Under the pieces are notes generated by a model. The model had not been told where the DNA came from. It was given only the letters and a program-made list of their open reading frames with translations, and made no database searches. From the NCBI GenBank assembly GCA_005884705.1, contig VBAF01000095.1, positions 1 through 8,919 on the forward strand: 8,919 nucleotides of DNA. Direction: 5' to 3'. This document shows positions 1-4,993 of the stretch, piece by piece; the stretch's first letter is position 1; every line of letters begins with the position of its first letter. The position numbers and the translations under genes were made by a program. Source of the DNA: Alphaproteobacteria bacterium (GTDB lineage: Bacteria; Pseudomonadota; Alphaproteobacteria; Reyranellales; Reyranellaceae).

Positions 1-558
1 CGCTCGACCCTGGGGCATCCCGGCAAATTCAGCTTCTGCATCGCCGAGGACGAGGAGGACACCACCTGGAAGTCGCTCTCCGAGCAGCGCGGCCTGCCCA
101 AGGAGGCTTCGGCCGTGACCGTGATGGCGGCGGGCGCGGCGCGCCAGATCATGAACGAATGGACCATCCGGCCCGAGGAGATCCTTGAGACCTTTGCCGC
201 CGACATCCGTGCCAACCTGCGGCACTACTCGATCCATCCCGGCAACTACGCGCTCATCATCCCCAAGCAGCTGCGCGAGCATCTGCAGGCCGCGCAGTGG
301 AGCAAGACCGACATCGCCAATTTCATCCATGAGCGCGCGCGCATCAAACGCGGCGAATGGGCCGAGGTCGGCAAGGGCGCCGTGGTGCGCGACAAGGCCG
401 ACAAGGTCTATCCGGCGCTCGAATCGACCGATCATCTGCTGGTGATCGCCGCTGGCGGCCCGGCCGGCGCCGTGATTCCGCCCTGGCTCGGCAACCGCAG
501 CCGCGCCGTCACCCTGCCGATCGGCGCCTGCGTCGACTGCGAGCCGCCGAAGGAGTAG
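1..558 (+). CDS. Unrecognised protein, C-terminal part (5' end outside window), partner of the UGSC selenoprotein gene
   Basis: The reading frame is open from the first base, so the gene begins upstream; 185 C-terminal residues are visible. I do not recognise the family. The visible part is soluble-looking: no membrane segment, a mixed alpha/beta pattern, a hydrophobic strand followed by a glycine-rich turn (LLVIAAGGPAGAVIPPW, about residues 142-158), and a C-terminal CVDC motif (Cys177 and Cys180) five residues from the end. The CxxC could bind metal or be redox active. The stop is followed after only 11 nt by the UGSC-family gene, whose GAGGAGGAGG ribosome binding site fills the gap, so the two are almost certainly co-transcribed. 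Paired cysteines here next to a selenocysteine protein suggest a shared redox or ligand-processing job, but this is inference only. An internal ATG at 124 exists, but the coding frame clearly continues upstream of it. Confidence 0.75.
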   Translation, partial: RSTLGHPGKFSFCIAEDEEDTTWKSLSEQRGLPKEASAVTVMAAGAARQIMNEWTIRPEEILETFAADIRANLRHYSIHPGNYALIIPKQLREHLQAAQWSKTDIANFIHERARIKRGEWAEVGKGAVVRDKADKVYPALESTDHLLVIAAGGPAGAVIPPWLGNRSRAVTLPIGACVDCEPPKE

Positions 559-569
559 AGGAGGAGGCC

Positions 570-1091
570 ATGACTTTCCGCGTTCTCGATCCCACCGCCG
601 GCGAGGCGGCTTCTACCGGCCAACGCGCGCCGCGCCTCGGCACCCTCAAGGGCAAGACCGTCGGTTTCATCTCCAACGGCAAGGTCGGAACCAAGGGCTT
701 CTTCGCCCATCTCGAGAAGATGCTGCGCGAGGAGTACGGCGTGGCCCAGGTGGTGAGCCGCACCAAGTCGAACTACAGCGCGCCGGCTGACGCCCACATC
801 GTCGCCGAGATCCGGCAGTGGGACGCGGTGATCTCCGGCATAGGAGATTGAGGCAGCTGCTCATCGTGCAGTCTGCACGACGCCGTCACCGCCGAGAAAG
901 AAGGGGTCCCCGCCTTCGGGGTGATGACCACACGCTTCGCCAGCGCCGCCGAGACGATGGGGCGGGTGCTCGGCATGCCGGGCTACCCGTTTTCGACCAT
1001 CGAGCACCCGGTCAGCAGCGCCACCGACGAGGAGCTGAAGGCCCGCGCCCGGGCCGCGATCGAGCAGGGCTGCAAATTGCTGGTCGCCTAG
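570..1091 (+). CDS. UGSC family selenoprotein; in-frame TGA at 849-851 read as selenocysteine
   Basis: The start ATG at 570 follows a strong GAGGAGGAGG site. The frame meets TGA at codon 94 and then stays open to TAG at 1089-1091, giving 173 residues. Around the TGA the protein reads GIGD-U-GSCSSCSLHD, the signature of the UGSC (seleno)protein family, where selenocysteine or cysteine occupies the U position. U94-G-S-C97 forms a UxxC redox-type motif, with a further C100 and C168. Residues after the TGA (EGVPAFGVMTTRFASAAETM, then a GMPGYPFSTIEHPVSS stretch) continue a normal folded domain, so the TGA does not look like a real terminator. A SECIS hairpin starts 13 nt after it. Expression as one protein needs SelA/SelB/SelC, which are not in this window. 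The family's biochemical function is not established to my knowledge; a thiol/selenol redox or reductase-like role is inferred. A naive annotation would give a truncated 93-residue protein (570-851) plus a spurious downstream fragment. Confidence 0.9.
849..884 (+). promoter_or_regulatory. Bacterial SECIS element (selenocysteine insertion hairpin) directly after the UGA codon
   Basis: After the TGA (849-851) and a 12-nt spacer comes a perfect 7-bp stem, TCGTGCA (864-870) with TGCACGA (874-880), closing a GTC loop (871-873). GGC at 852-854 can pair with GCC at 882-884 to form a lower stem. SelB needs an apical G-U in the loop at a fixed distance from UGA. Here the GUC-UGCAC segment lies 20-27 nt after the UGA, the same offset as in the E. 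coli fdhF SECIS as I recall it (GGUC-UGCAC). The hairpin is encoded within the codons for C-S-L-H. This is a structure call made by eye, without energy calculation. Confidence 0.85.
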
Positions 1092-1137
1092 AGCATATTC
1101 TGTCCGGCCGGAATCGGCCGGACAGAATATGCTCTAG
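1088..1137. repeat. Perfect 23-bp inverted repeat with 4-nt loop, overlapping the selenoprotein stop codon
   Basis: The left arm (1088-1110) begins CTAGAGCATATTCTG and ends TCCGGCCG. The right arm (1115-1137) is its exact reverse complement, and the loop is GAAT (1111-1114). The left arm contains the TAG stop of the selenoprotein gene. There is no T-tract after the right arm, so it is not a classical rho-independent terminator, although the RNA hairpin could stabilise the mRNA 3' end or help rho. A perfect, symmetric unit of this size looks like a dispersed palindromic (REP-like) element; no second copy occurs in the window. Its right arm ends one base before a GGAAC promoter box. Confidence 0.85.
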
Positions 1138-1163
1138 GGAACCTGCGAGGGTTTCGGGCGTTT
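1138..1163 (+). promoter_or_regulatory. EcfG-type general stress promoter (GGAAC-N16-CGTT)
   Basis: GGAAC at 1138-1142, a 16-nt spacer, then CGTT at 1159-1162 (followed by a further T) match the consensus of the alphaproteobacterial general-stress sigma factor EcfG exactly in both boxes and in spacing. Initiation 7-9 nt downstream of the CGTT box would fall at about 1169-1171, right at the ATG (1171) of the small membrane protein, which has no ribosome binding site. The predicted transcript is therefore leaderless or nearly so. The promoter lies immediately after the inverted repeat. Confidence 0.65.
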
Positions 1164-1170
1164 CGCTGGC

Positions 1171-1392
1171 ATGAAACCCCTCGCCGTCATCGGCATCGTG
1201 CTGATTGTCCTGGGTATCGCCGGCCTCGCGGTCGCCAATATCTCCTTCACCGAGCGCAGGACCGTGGTCGATGCCGGTCCGCTCAAGATCACCGCAGATC
1301 AGGAGAGGACCGTTCCCATCCCAACCATCGCCGGCATCGCCGCCGTGGTCGTCGGGCTCGGCCTGGTCTTCATGAGCCGCAAGAGCGCCTAG
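1171..1392 (+). CDS. Small inner-membrane protein of unknown function, two transmembrane segments
   Basis: A 73-residue protein with a hydrophobic segment at about residues 4-23 (VIGIVLIVLGIAGLAVANI), a central polar loop (ERRTVVDAGPLKITADQERTVPI), and a second hydrophobic segment at about 50-67, ending in the positively charged tail MSRKSA. This is the layout of a two-helix membrane hairpin with a periplasmic loop of roughly 25 residues. I do not recognise a named family, although short proteins of this plan are common in proteobacteria. There is no Shine-Dalgarno sequence before the ATG, which agrees with leaderless translation from the GGAAC-N16-CGTT promoter ending 9 nt upstream. That promoter suggests induction in the general stress response. 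The gene is convergent with the GST gene; the stops are 8 nt apart. Confidence 0.75.
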   Translation: MKPLAVIGIVLIVLGIAGLAVANISFTERRTVVDAGPLKITADQERTVPIPTIAGIAAVVVGLGLVFMSRKSA

Positions 1393-1400
1393 CCAACAGG

Positions 1401-2183
1401 CTAAAGCGGCCAGGTGAAGCGGATGTTGTTCTTGGCGATGCCGTCGAGAACGATCTGCACGCCGCCCGACTTCATCATCCATTCCAGCCGGTGATCGCGG
1501 TACTCGCGGCGCATCGCGCCTGAACGGACACGCTCGGCCGCGTCGCCCATCTTCCCCGCGGCGGCCTCGAATTCCTTGAACGTCTCGGCGACCGACGGCC
1601 GCTGCTGGATGCGCTCGCGCCAACGCGCCAACGGCGAGCCGTCTTGCGCGCCCATGCCGTAGTGGAACGACCGGTTGACGTAAGGCGCCACGCTCAAGTC
1701 GGCCCAGCCGAAGCTGTCGCCGTTGAACCACTCGCGGCCGCCGAGCTTGTCGGCGAGCCACGCCTGCAGCTCGGCGGTCTGGCGCGCCGCCGTCGCCCGC
1801 ATTTCCTCGGCCTTGGCGCCCTCGGCGCGCTTGAACCAGCGGATCTCGCTCAGGCCCCAGTTGATCGCCTCGTAGAGCGTGTCGCAGACCTCCTCGATCA
1901 TGCGCGCCTTGGCGCGCGCCATCGGATCGCGCGGCAGCAACGGTGGCGTCGGATGCTTGTCCTCGAGATATTCGAGGATGATGGTCGAATCGAAGATGCT
2001 CGCGTCGCCGTCGATCAGCGCCGGCACCTCGCTGCGCGGGCTGGCGGCCGCGAACGACCCGGCGGCCTTGCCTGAGCCGAGCGCGGTCGGCGTCTCGACA
2101 TCGAACTTCAGGCCCTTCTCGCGCAGCGCGATCTTGACCTTCTGGGCGTAAGACGAGAGCGGGTGCTCGTAGAGCAGCATCAC
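1401..2183 (-). CDS. Glutathione S-transferase family protein with C-terminal extension
   Basis: The N-terminal thioredoxin-like domain (about residues 1-80) opens MMLLYEHPLSSYAQKVKIAL, with Ser10/Ser11/Tyr12 as candidate glutathione-activating residues. It has the cis-proline loop EVPALIDGD (V53-P54) and the glutamyl-binding D65-S66 pair in IFDSTIILEYLED. An all-helical C-terminal domain follows (about 85-215), with the usual WFNGDSFGWADLSVAPY N-capping region. A tail of about 40 residues (REYRDHRLEWMMKSGG, then KNNIRFTWPL) extends beyond the standard fold. Such proteins conjugate or isomerise electrophiles using glutathione in the cytoplasm; the substrate is unknown. The start is GTG at 2183 (GTGA overlap with the preceding stop) or ATG at 2180 (TGATG overlap). 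GGAG lies 5 or 8 nt upstream respectively, so both are possible. It is the last gene of the five-gene operon and is translationally coupled to the second Lin0512 gene. Confidence 0.9.
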   Translation of the reverse strand: MMLLYEHPLSSYAQKVKIALREKGLKFDVETPTALGSGKAAGSFAAASPRSEVPALIDGDASIFDSTIILEYLEDKHPTPPLLPRDPMARAKARMIEEVCDTLYEAINWGLSEIRWFKRAEGAKAEEMRATAARQTAELQAWLADKLGGREWFNGDSFGWADLSVAPYVNRSFHYGMGAQDGSPLARWRERIQQRPSVAETFKEFEAAAGKMGDAAERVRSGAMRREYRDHRLEWMMKSGGVQIVLDGIAKNNIRFTWPL

Positions 2184-2524
2184 GGCAGCTCCAGCTTCAC
2201 CTCGACCGCGGCTGACGCGATCACCGCCGGGTCGTTGTTCTCCGGGTCGGCGACGTCGAGGCCGCCCTTGACCGCCTTCACTGTGACGATGCCGTGCGGC
2301 AGCGAGGCCTTGACCTTCTCGAGGTCGACCCTGTCGGGCTGCTGTACGCCGATCGTCACGTTCACGAACATGCTGGTCTTGGAGTCGACCTTGAGCGCCC
2401 GCAGCATGGCGAGCGAGGAATGATGCAGGGCGTCCTGCACCGCGCGCAGCGCCGCCTTGGTGTAGTCGCCGCCATGCAGGTCGTTGCCGGTGCCGAGCTC
2501 GAGGATGACGCGCTTCTGGGCCAT
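2180..2524 (-). CDS. Lin0512 family protein, second copy
   Basis: A 114-residue protein matching the Lin0512 family of small conserved proteins of unknown function. The hallmark N-terminal segment is LELGTGNDLHGGDYTKAALRAVQDALHHSSL (about residues 8-38, with Gly, Asp and His residues conserved). It continues with VTIGVQQPDRVDLEKVKASLPHG and a GGLDV segment, giving an alternating alpha/beta fold with no membrane segment. The family resembles ring-forming small enzymes or subunits, but no reaction is established. TAGGAG lies 7 nt before the ATG and overlaps the stop of the first Lin0512 gene, only 10 nt away. By eye it is about half identical to that neighbour, so the pair is a tandem duplication, perhaps forming a hetero-oligomer. 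The stop overlaps the start of the GST gene. Confidence 0.88.
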   Translation of the reverse strand: MAQKRVILELGTGNDLHGGDYTKAALRAVQDALHHSSLAMLRALKVDSKTSMFVNVTIGVQQPDRVDLEKVKASLPHGIVTVKAVKGGLDVADPENNDPAVIASAAVEVKLELP

Positions 2525-2534
2525 GGCTCGTCTC

Positions 2535-2873
2535 CTACAGGTCGAGCCGCACGATGGCGGCGGCTTGGGCGATCACCGTCTTGTCGGTGCCGGCCTCGTT
2601 GGGGATTTCGAGCCCGCCTTCGAACACCTTCACCGTGCCGGTGCCGTGCGGCAGCACCGCCAGCACCTGGGCGGTGTCGACCTTGTCGGGCTGCGGCACG
2701 CCGATCAGCACCTCGACCTGCATGTCGTCGCTCGACTTGCCGACCGCCCCAGCGACGGTGAGCGAGTTGTGCCACAGCGCGTCGCGCAGGGCGCGGACGG
2801 CGGCCTTGGTGTAGTCGCCGCCGCGGATGTCGGTGCCCATCCCGATCTCGAGCGCCACGCGTTTGAGCGCCAT
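2535..2873 (-). CDS. Lin0512 family protein, first copy
   Basis: A 112-residue paralogue of the next gene, with the same blocks in order: LEIGMGTDIRGGDYTKAAVRALRDALWHNSL, then VLIGVPQPDKVDTAQVLAVLPHG, then GGLEI. One difference in the signature is Arg in place of His before GGDYTKAA (DIRGGD here, DLHGGD in the second copy), which could mean the copies differ in a ligand or metal site. The function is unknown. A strong GGAGGGG ribosome binding site lies just before the ATG, 11 nt after the TctC stop. Placement between a solute-binding protein and a GST hints at processing of the imported compound, but that is inference. Confidence 0.88.
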   Translation of the reverse strand: MALKRVALEIGMGTDIRGGDYTKAAVRALRDALWHNSLTVAGAVGKSSDDMQVEVLIGVPQPDKVDTAQVLAVLPHGTGTVKVFEGGLEIPNEAGTDKTVIAQAAAIVRLDL

Positions 2874-2884
2874 GTTCCCCTCCG

Positions 2885-3979
2885 TCAGCCCTTGGCCAGC
2901 CCCGCCTTGATCAGCAGCGGCTTCACCTCGGCAAAGTATTTCTCCGCGAAAGCGCGGTAGTCAGCCGGGCTCTTGTACCATGGCGCCTGGATGTAGGAAT
3001 CGAGAAGCGCATCGACCCGCGGATCGGCCATCGCCGCCTTGAAGGCGACATGCACCGCCTCGACAACGTCGGCCGGCAGATCCTTCGGGCCGACCAGCCC
3101 GTACGGACTCTGGCCGACGACGTCGATGCCGCGCTCCTTGAGCGTCGGCACGTCCTTGTATTTCGCGATGCGCCGCTCGGTGGCCATGGCCAGGATGCGG
3201 AACTTGCCCGAGTCGACGAACGGCGCCCATTGCGCGCCGTCGCAAATGAAATGGACCTCGCCGCCGAGCAGCGCCTGGGTCCATTCCGCCGTGCCCTTGT
3301 AAGGCACGTGGGTGAAGCGCGCCCCGGTCGTCTGCTCGACCTCGATCATGGTGAGCTGGCCGGTGCCACCGATGCCCGAGGTGGCGTAGTTGTACTTGTC
3401 GGGTTCCTTCTTTGCCGCCGCGACGAGCTCCTCCAGATTCTTCCACGGCGCGTCGGCGCGCACGACGATGCCGATCGTGTAGCCCGACAGCCCGATGATG
3501 TAGGTGAAGTCGCGCAGCGGCTGCCAGTTGGTCGCCTGGTAGTGCGGATAGCGCAGGCTGTTGATGCTCATGCAGGCGAGCTGATGGCCGTCCGGCTTGG
3601 CATTGAGCAGCATCGCCGGCGCGAGCGTGCCGGCCGCGCCCGGCCGCGGATCGACGAGGATCGGTTGGCCGAGCCGAGGCCCGGCGGTCTCGCCCATCAG
3701 GCGGAGGTGGATGTCGGTGCCGCCGCCGGCGGCGAACGGATTGTAGATCGTGACCGGCTTGTCGGCCTTCCAAGCCGCCTGGCCGCGCGCCAACGCCGGC
3801 GCGAACAGCGCCGACGCGGCCAGCGCCGCGAGGCCACGGCGCCTGAGCGGATTACCTCTTGCGCAACACGTCGAGGCTCCACGGGCCGGGGCCGGCGGCA
3901 GCGATGTAGAGGAAGACGAAGCAGTAGAGGGCGATGAGTTCGCCCTTGTTGAGGATCGGGAAGAAGCCGTTGGGTGCAT
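2885..3979 (-). CDS. Tripartite tricarboxylate transporter substrate-binding protein (TctC/Bug family)
   Basis: From about residue 45 the protein is a typical Bug/TctC periplasmic binding protein. It has an Arg-rich signal peptide (LRRRGLAALAASALFAPALARGQA), the first-strand motif VTIYNPFAAGGGTD, the PRPGAAGTLAP segment, and the conserved NYATSGIGGTGQLTM and THVPYKGTAEWTQALLGGEV blocks. Such proteins capture carboxylates or related small acids for a TctA/TctB transporter; neither partner is in the window. The start is problematic. The only canonical in-frame start is ATG at 3979, which would add 44 implausible Ser-rich residues lying wholly over the DoxX gene. The natural start, just before LRRRGL at 3847, reads CTC, with AAGAGG 7 nt upstream. 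Either CTC is a non-canonical start or the start codon was altered. The coordinates given use the ATG; the mature protein is unaffected. The gene follows DoxX by 4 nt if CTC is used. Confidence 0.85.
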   Translation of the reverse strand: MHPTASSRSSTRANSSPSTASSSSTSLPPAPARGASTCCARGNPLRRRGLAALAASALFAPALARGQAAWKADKPVTIYNPFAAGGGTDIHLRLMGETAGPRLGQPILVDPRPGAAGTLAPAMLLNAKPDGHQLACMSINSLRYPHYQATNWQPLRDFTYIIGLSGYTIGIVVRADAPWKNLEELVAAAKKEPDKYNYATSGIGGTGQLTMIEVEQTTGARFTHVPYKGTAEWTQALLGGEVHFICDGAQWAPFVDSGKFRILAMATERRIAKYKDVPTLKERGIDVVGQSPYGLVGPKDLPADVVEAVHVAFKAAMADPRVDALLDSYIQAPWYKSPADYRAFAEKYFAEVKPLLIKAGLAKG

Positions 3980-4241
3980 GGGCCAAGAAGTAGCCCACTG
4001 CGCACATGCCCGAAACGACGAAAGCGGCCGGCCGGGTGAACAGGCTCACCACCAGCAGGAGGCCGCCGACCAGCTCGATTGCGCCGGCATAGCCCGCCAT
4101 CGAATTCGCGGTGAAGCTCGGAAAGGCTCCCGCCGGAAACTTCAGCCACTTTCCGGTGCCGTGCTCCAGGAGCAGAAGGCCCGACATGATCCGCAGGACG
4201 CTGAGCAGCCGCGGTGCCCAGGACTGTGCCAAAGCTTCCAT
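3852..4241 (-). CDS. DoxX family integral membrane protein
   Basis: A 129-residue membrane protein of the DoxX family. The start ATG at 4241 is chosen because AAGGAG lies 6 nt upstream; longer in-frame starts run into the divergent promoter region and the MgtC gene. Four hydrophobic segments are visible, at about residues 12-26, 48-67, 71-88 and 101-116. Family features include GLLLLEHGTGKWLKFP near the N-terminus, E56-LVGGLLL in the second helix, the FLAHAPNGFFPILNKGELIALYCFVFLYIAA block, and the terminal GPGPWSLD. DoxX proteins sit in the inner membrane and have been tied to quinone- or thiol-linked redox functions; the exact role here is unknown. It is the first gene of the operon with TctC, two Lin0512 genes and GST, and it is divergent from the MgtC-family gene. 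Confidence 0.9.
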   Translation of the reverse strand: MEALAQSWAPRLLSVLRIMSGLLLLEHGTGKWLKFPAGAFPSFTANSMAGYAGAIELVGGLLLVVSLFTRPAAFVVSGMCAVGYFLAHAPNGFFPILNKGELIALYCFVFLYIAAAGPGPWSLDVLRKR

Positions 4242-4326
4242 CGTCACTCCTTCGCGCAAGAGTTGGTCCCCTCGACTCGCCTCGTCGTTGACCGGAGCGG
4301 TCGAGGAGTAGAGTCTCCGTCCCGAG
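4242..4326. promoter_or_regulatory. Divergent intergenic region between DoxX operon and MgtC-family gene
   Basis: These 85 bp must hold the promoters for both directions. On the + strand a TTGACC hexamer at 4288-4293 is a plausible -35 box, with TAGAGT at 4309-4314 as a weak -10 at a short 15-nt spacing. The MgtC-family ATG at 4327 would then have only a very short leader, in line with the absence of a ribosome binding site. On the - strand I see only the AAGGAG site for DoxX and no convincing promoter boxes. Confidence 0.35.
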
Positions 4327-4770
4327 ATGGACCTCGACGGCAACACGCTGCTGCGCATGGCGACCGCCGTGATTTTCGGCGGCTTGATCGGCTTCAACCG
4401 CGATCTCTACGGCAAACCGACGGGCATCCGCGCGCATGCGCTGGTTTCCCTCGGGGCGGCGATCCTGGTCATGGCGGGCGGCGACCATCCCGATCCGACC
4501 AGCCGGGTGATCCAGGGCGTGATCGCCGGCATCGGCTTCCTGGGCGGCGGCGTCATCCTGCGCGGCGCAAAGGGCTTGCACGTCTACCACCTTGTCACTG
4601 CGGCCACGTTGTGGGTGACGACGGGCATCGGCATCCTGTGCGGCCTGGGCGCGTGGAAGCTCGGGGCGGCAGCCACCGGGATGGTGTTGGTCGTGCTGGT
4701 GGGCGGCGTCTATCTCGACCGCTGGCTGTATGGCGCGGCCGGCATGAAAGAGGACGAACGCGAACCTTAG
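4327..4770 (+). CDS. MgtC/SapB family membrane protein
   Basis: A 147-residue protein with the MgtC/SapB N-terminal membrane domain. It shows GGLIGFNRDLYGKPTGIRAHALVSLGAAILVMAGG at about residues 18-52 (the family's GxxIGxxR...GIRtHxLVxxGAA signature), RVIQGVIAGIGFLGGGVIL at about 60-78, and LVTAATLWVTTGIGILCGLG at about 88-107, followed by a last helix at about 113-130. Only the short membrane domain is present, without the long ACT-like C-terminal domain of Salmonella MgtC. MgtC proteins restrain the F1Fo ATP synthase and help survival in low magnesium or in hosts; many environmental homologues have no known role. The ATG lacks a clear ribosome binding site. Its TAG stop overlaps the TAA stop of the convergent proline-rich gene by two bases. 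Confidence 0.9.
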   Translation: MDLDGNTLLRMATAVIFGGLIGFNRDLYGKPTGIRAHALVSLGAAILVMAGGDHPDPTSRVIQGVIAGIGFLGGGVILRGAKGLHVYHLVTAATLWVTTGIGILCGLGAWKLGAAATGMVLVVLVGGVYLDRWLYGAAGMKEDEREP

Positions 4771-4931
4771 GCGATCGGCCCGGGCGGACCGCCCGGATGC
4801 GGCGTCGGTGGCGGCTGGATCTCGGGCGTCGGCACTTCCGCGGGCGGCATCTCGGGCGGAATCGGCTGCGTCTTGCCCGGCATCGGCGGGGTAGGCGGGA
4901 TATCAGCAGGCTTGGTCGGCTGGTCGGGCAT
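4767..4931 (-). CDS. Small proline-rich protein, 54 residues, unknown function
   Basis: An ATG at 4931, preceded by a strong GGAGG 9 nt upstream, opens a 54-codon frame that ends at TAA (4769-4767), sharing bases with the stop of the convergent MgtC-family gene. The product begins MPDQPTKPADIPPTPPMPGK and is 23/54 proline with scattered acidic and polar residues. It has no signal peptide or membrane segment, so it is probably an extended, disordered polypeptide. I do not recognise the family. The good ribosome binding site and the matching small low-complexity gene just upstream argue that it is real. Its ribosome binding site immediately follows the T-tract of a terminator, so expression probably depends on read-through or on a promoter hidden in that hairpin region. 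Confidence 0.6.
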   Translation of the reverse strand: MPDQPTKPADIPPTPPMPGKTQPIPPEMPPAEVPTPEIQPPPTPHPGGPPGPIA

Positions 4932-4944
4932 GTGGCGCGCCTCC

Positions 4945-4977
4945 AAAAAGGAATGCCCGCCGGGCGGCGGGCATTCC
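4945..4977 (-). terminator. Rho-independent terminator after the Gln-rich repeat gene
   Basis: Read on the - strand, a perfect 12-bp stem (GGAATGCCCGCC with its complement, 4977-4966 and 4961-4950) with a 4-nt loop is followed directly by TTTTT (4949-4945). It lies 16 nt past the stop of the Gln-rich gene (4994). The T-tract runs straight into the GGAGG ribosome binding site of the proline-rich gene. Confidence 0.85.
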
Positions 4978-4993
4978 CCTCGTTACACGGACG

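Noticed and set aside
1088..1140. The inverted repeat as a rho-independent terminator
   Set aside because: There is a strong hairpin but no T-tract on either strand after the stem, so it is listed as a repeat only.
818..1174. A separate + strand gene downstream of the TGA
   Set aside because: It is a different frame from the selenoprotein continuation, is Arg-rich shadow sequence, and crosses the perfect inverted repeat. The real coding continues in the frame of the ATG at 570.
1012..1761. Long - strand frame over the selenoprotein end and GST gene
   Set aside because: It runs antisense through the inverted repeat and overlaps three well-supported genes. Its Arg/Gly-rich composition is typical of GC-rich shadow frames.
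3050..3937. Long + strand frame opposite the TctC gene
   Set aside because: Arg-rich antisense shadow without a ribosome binding site. The - strand frame has clear TctC motifs.
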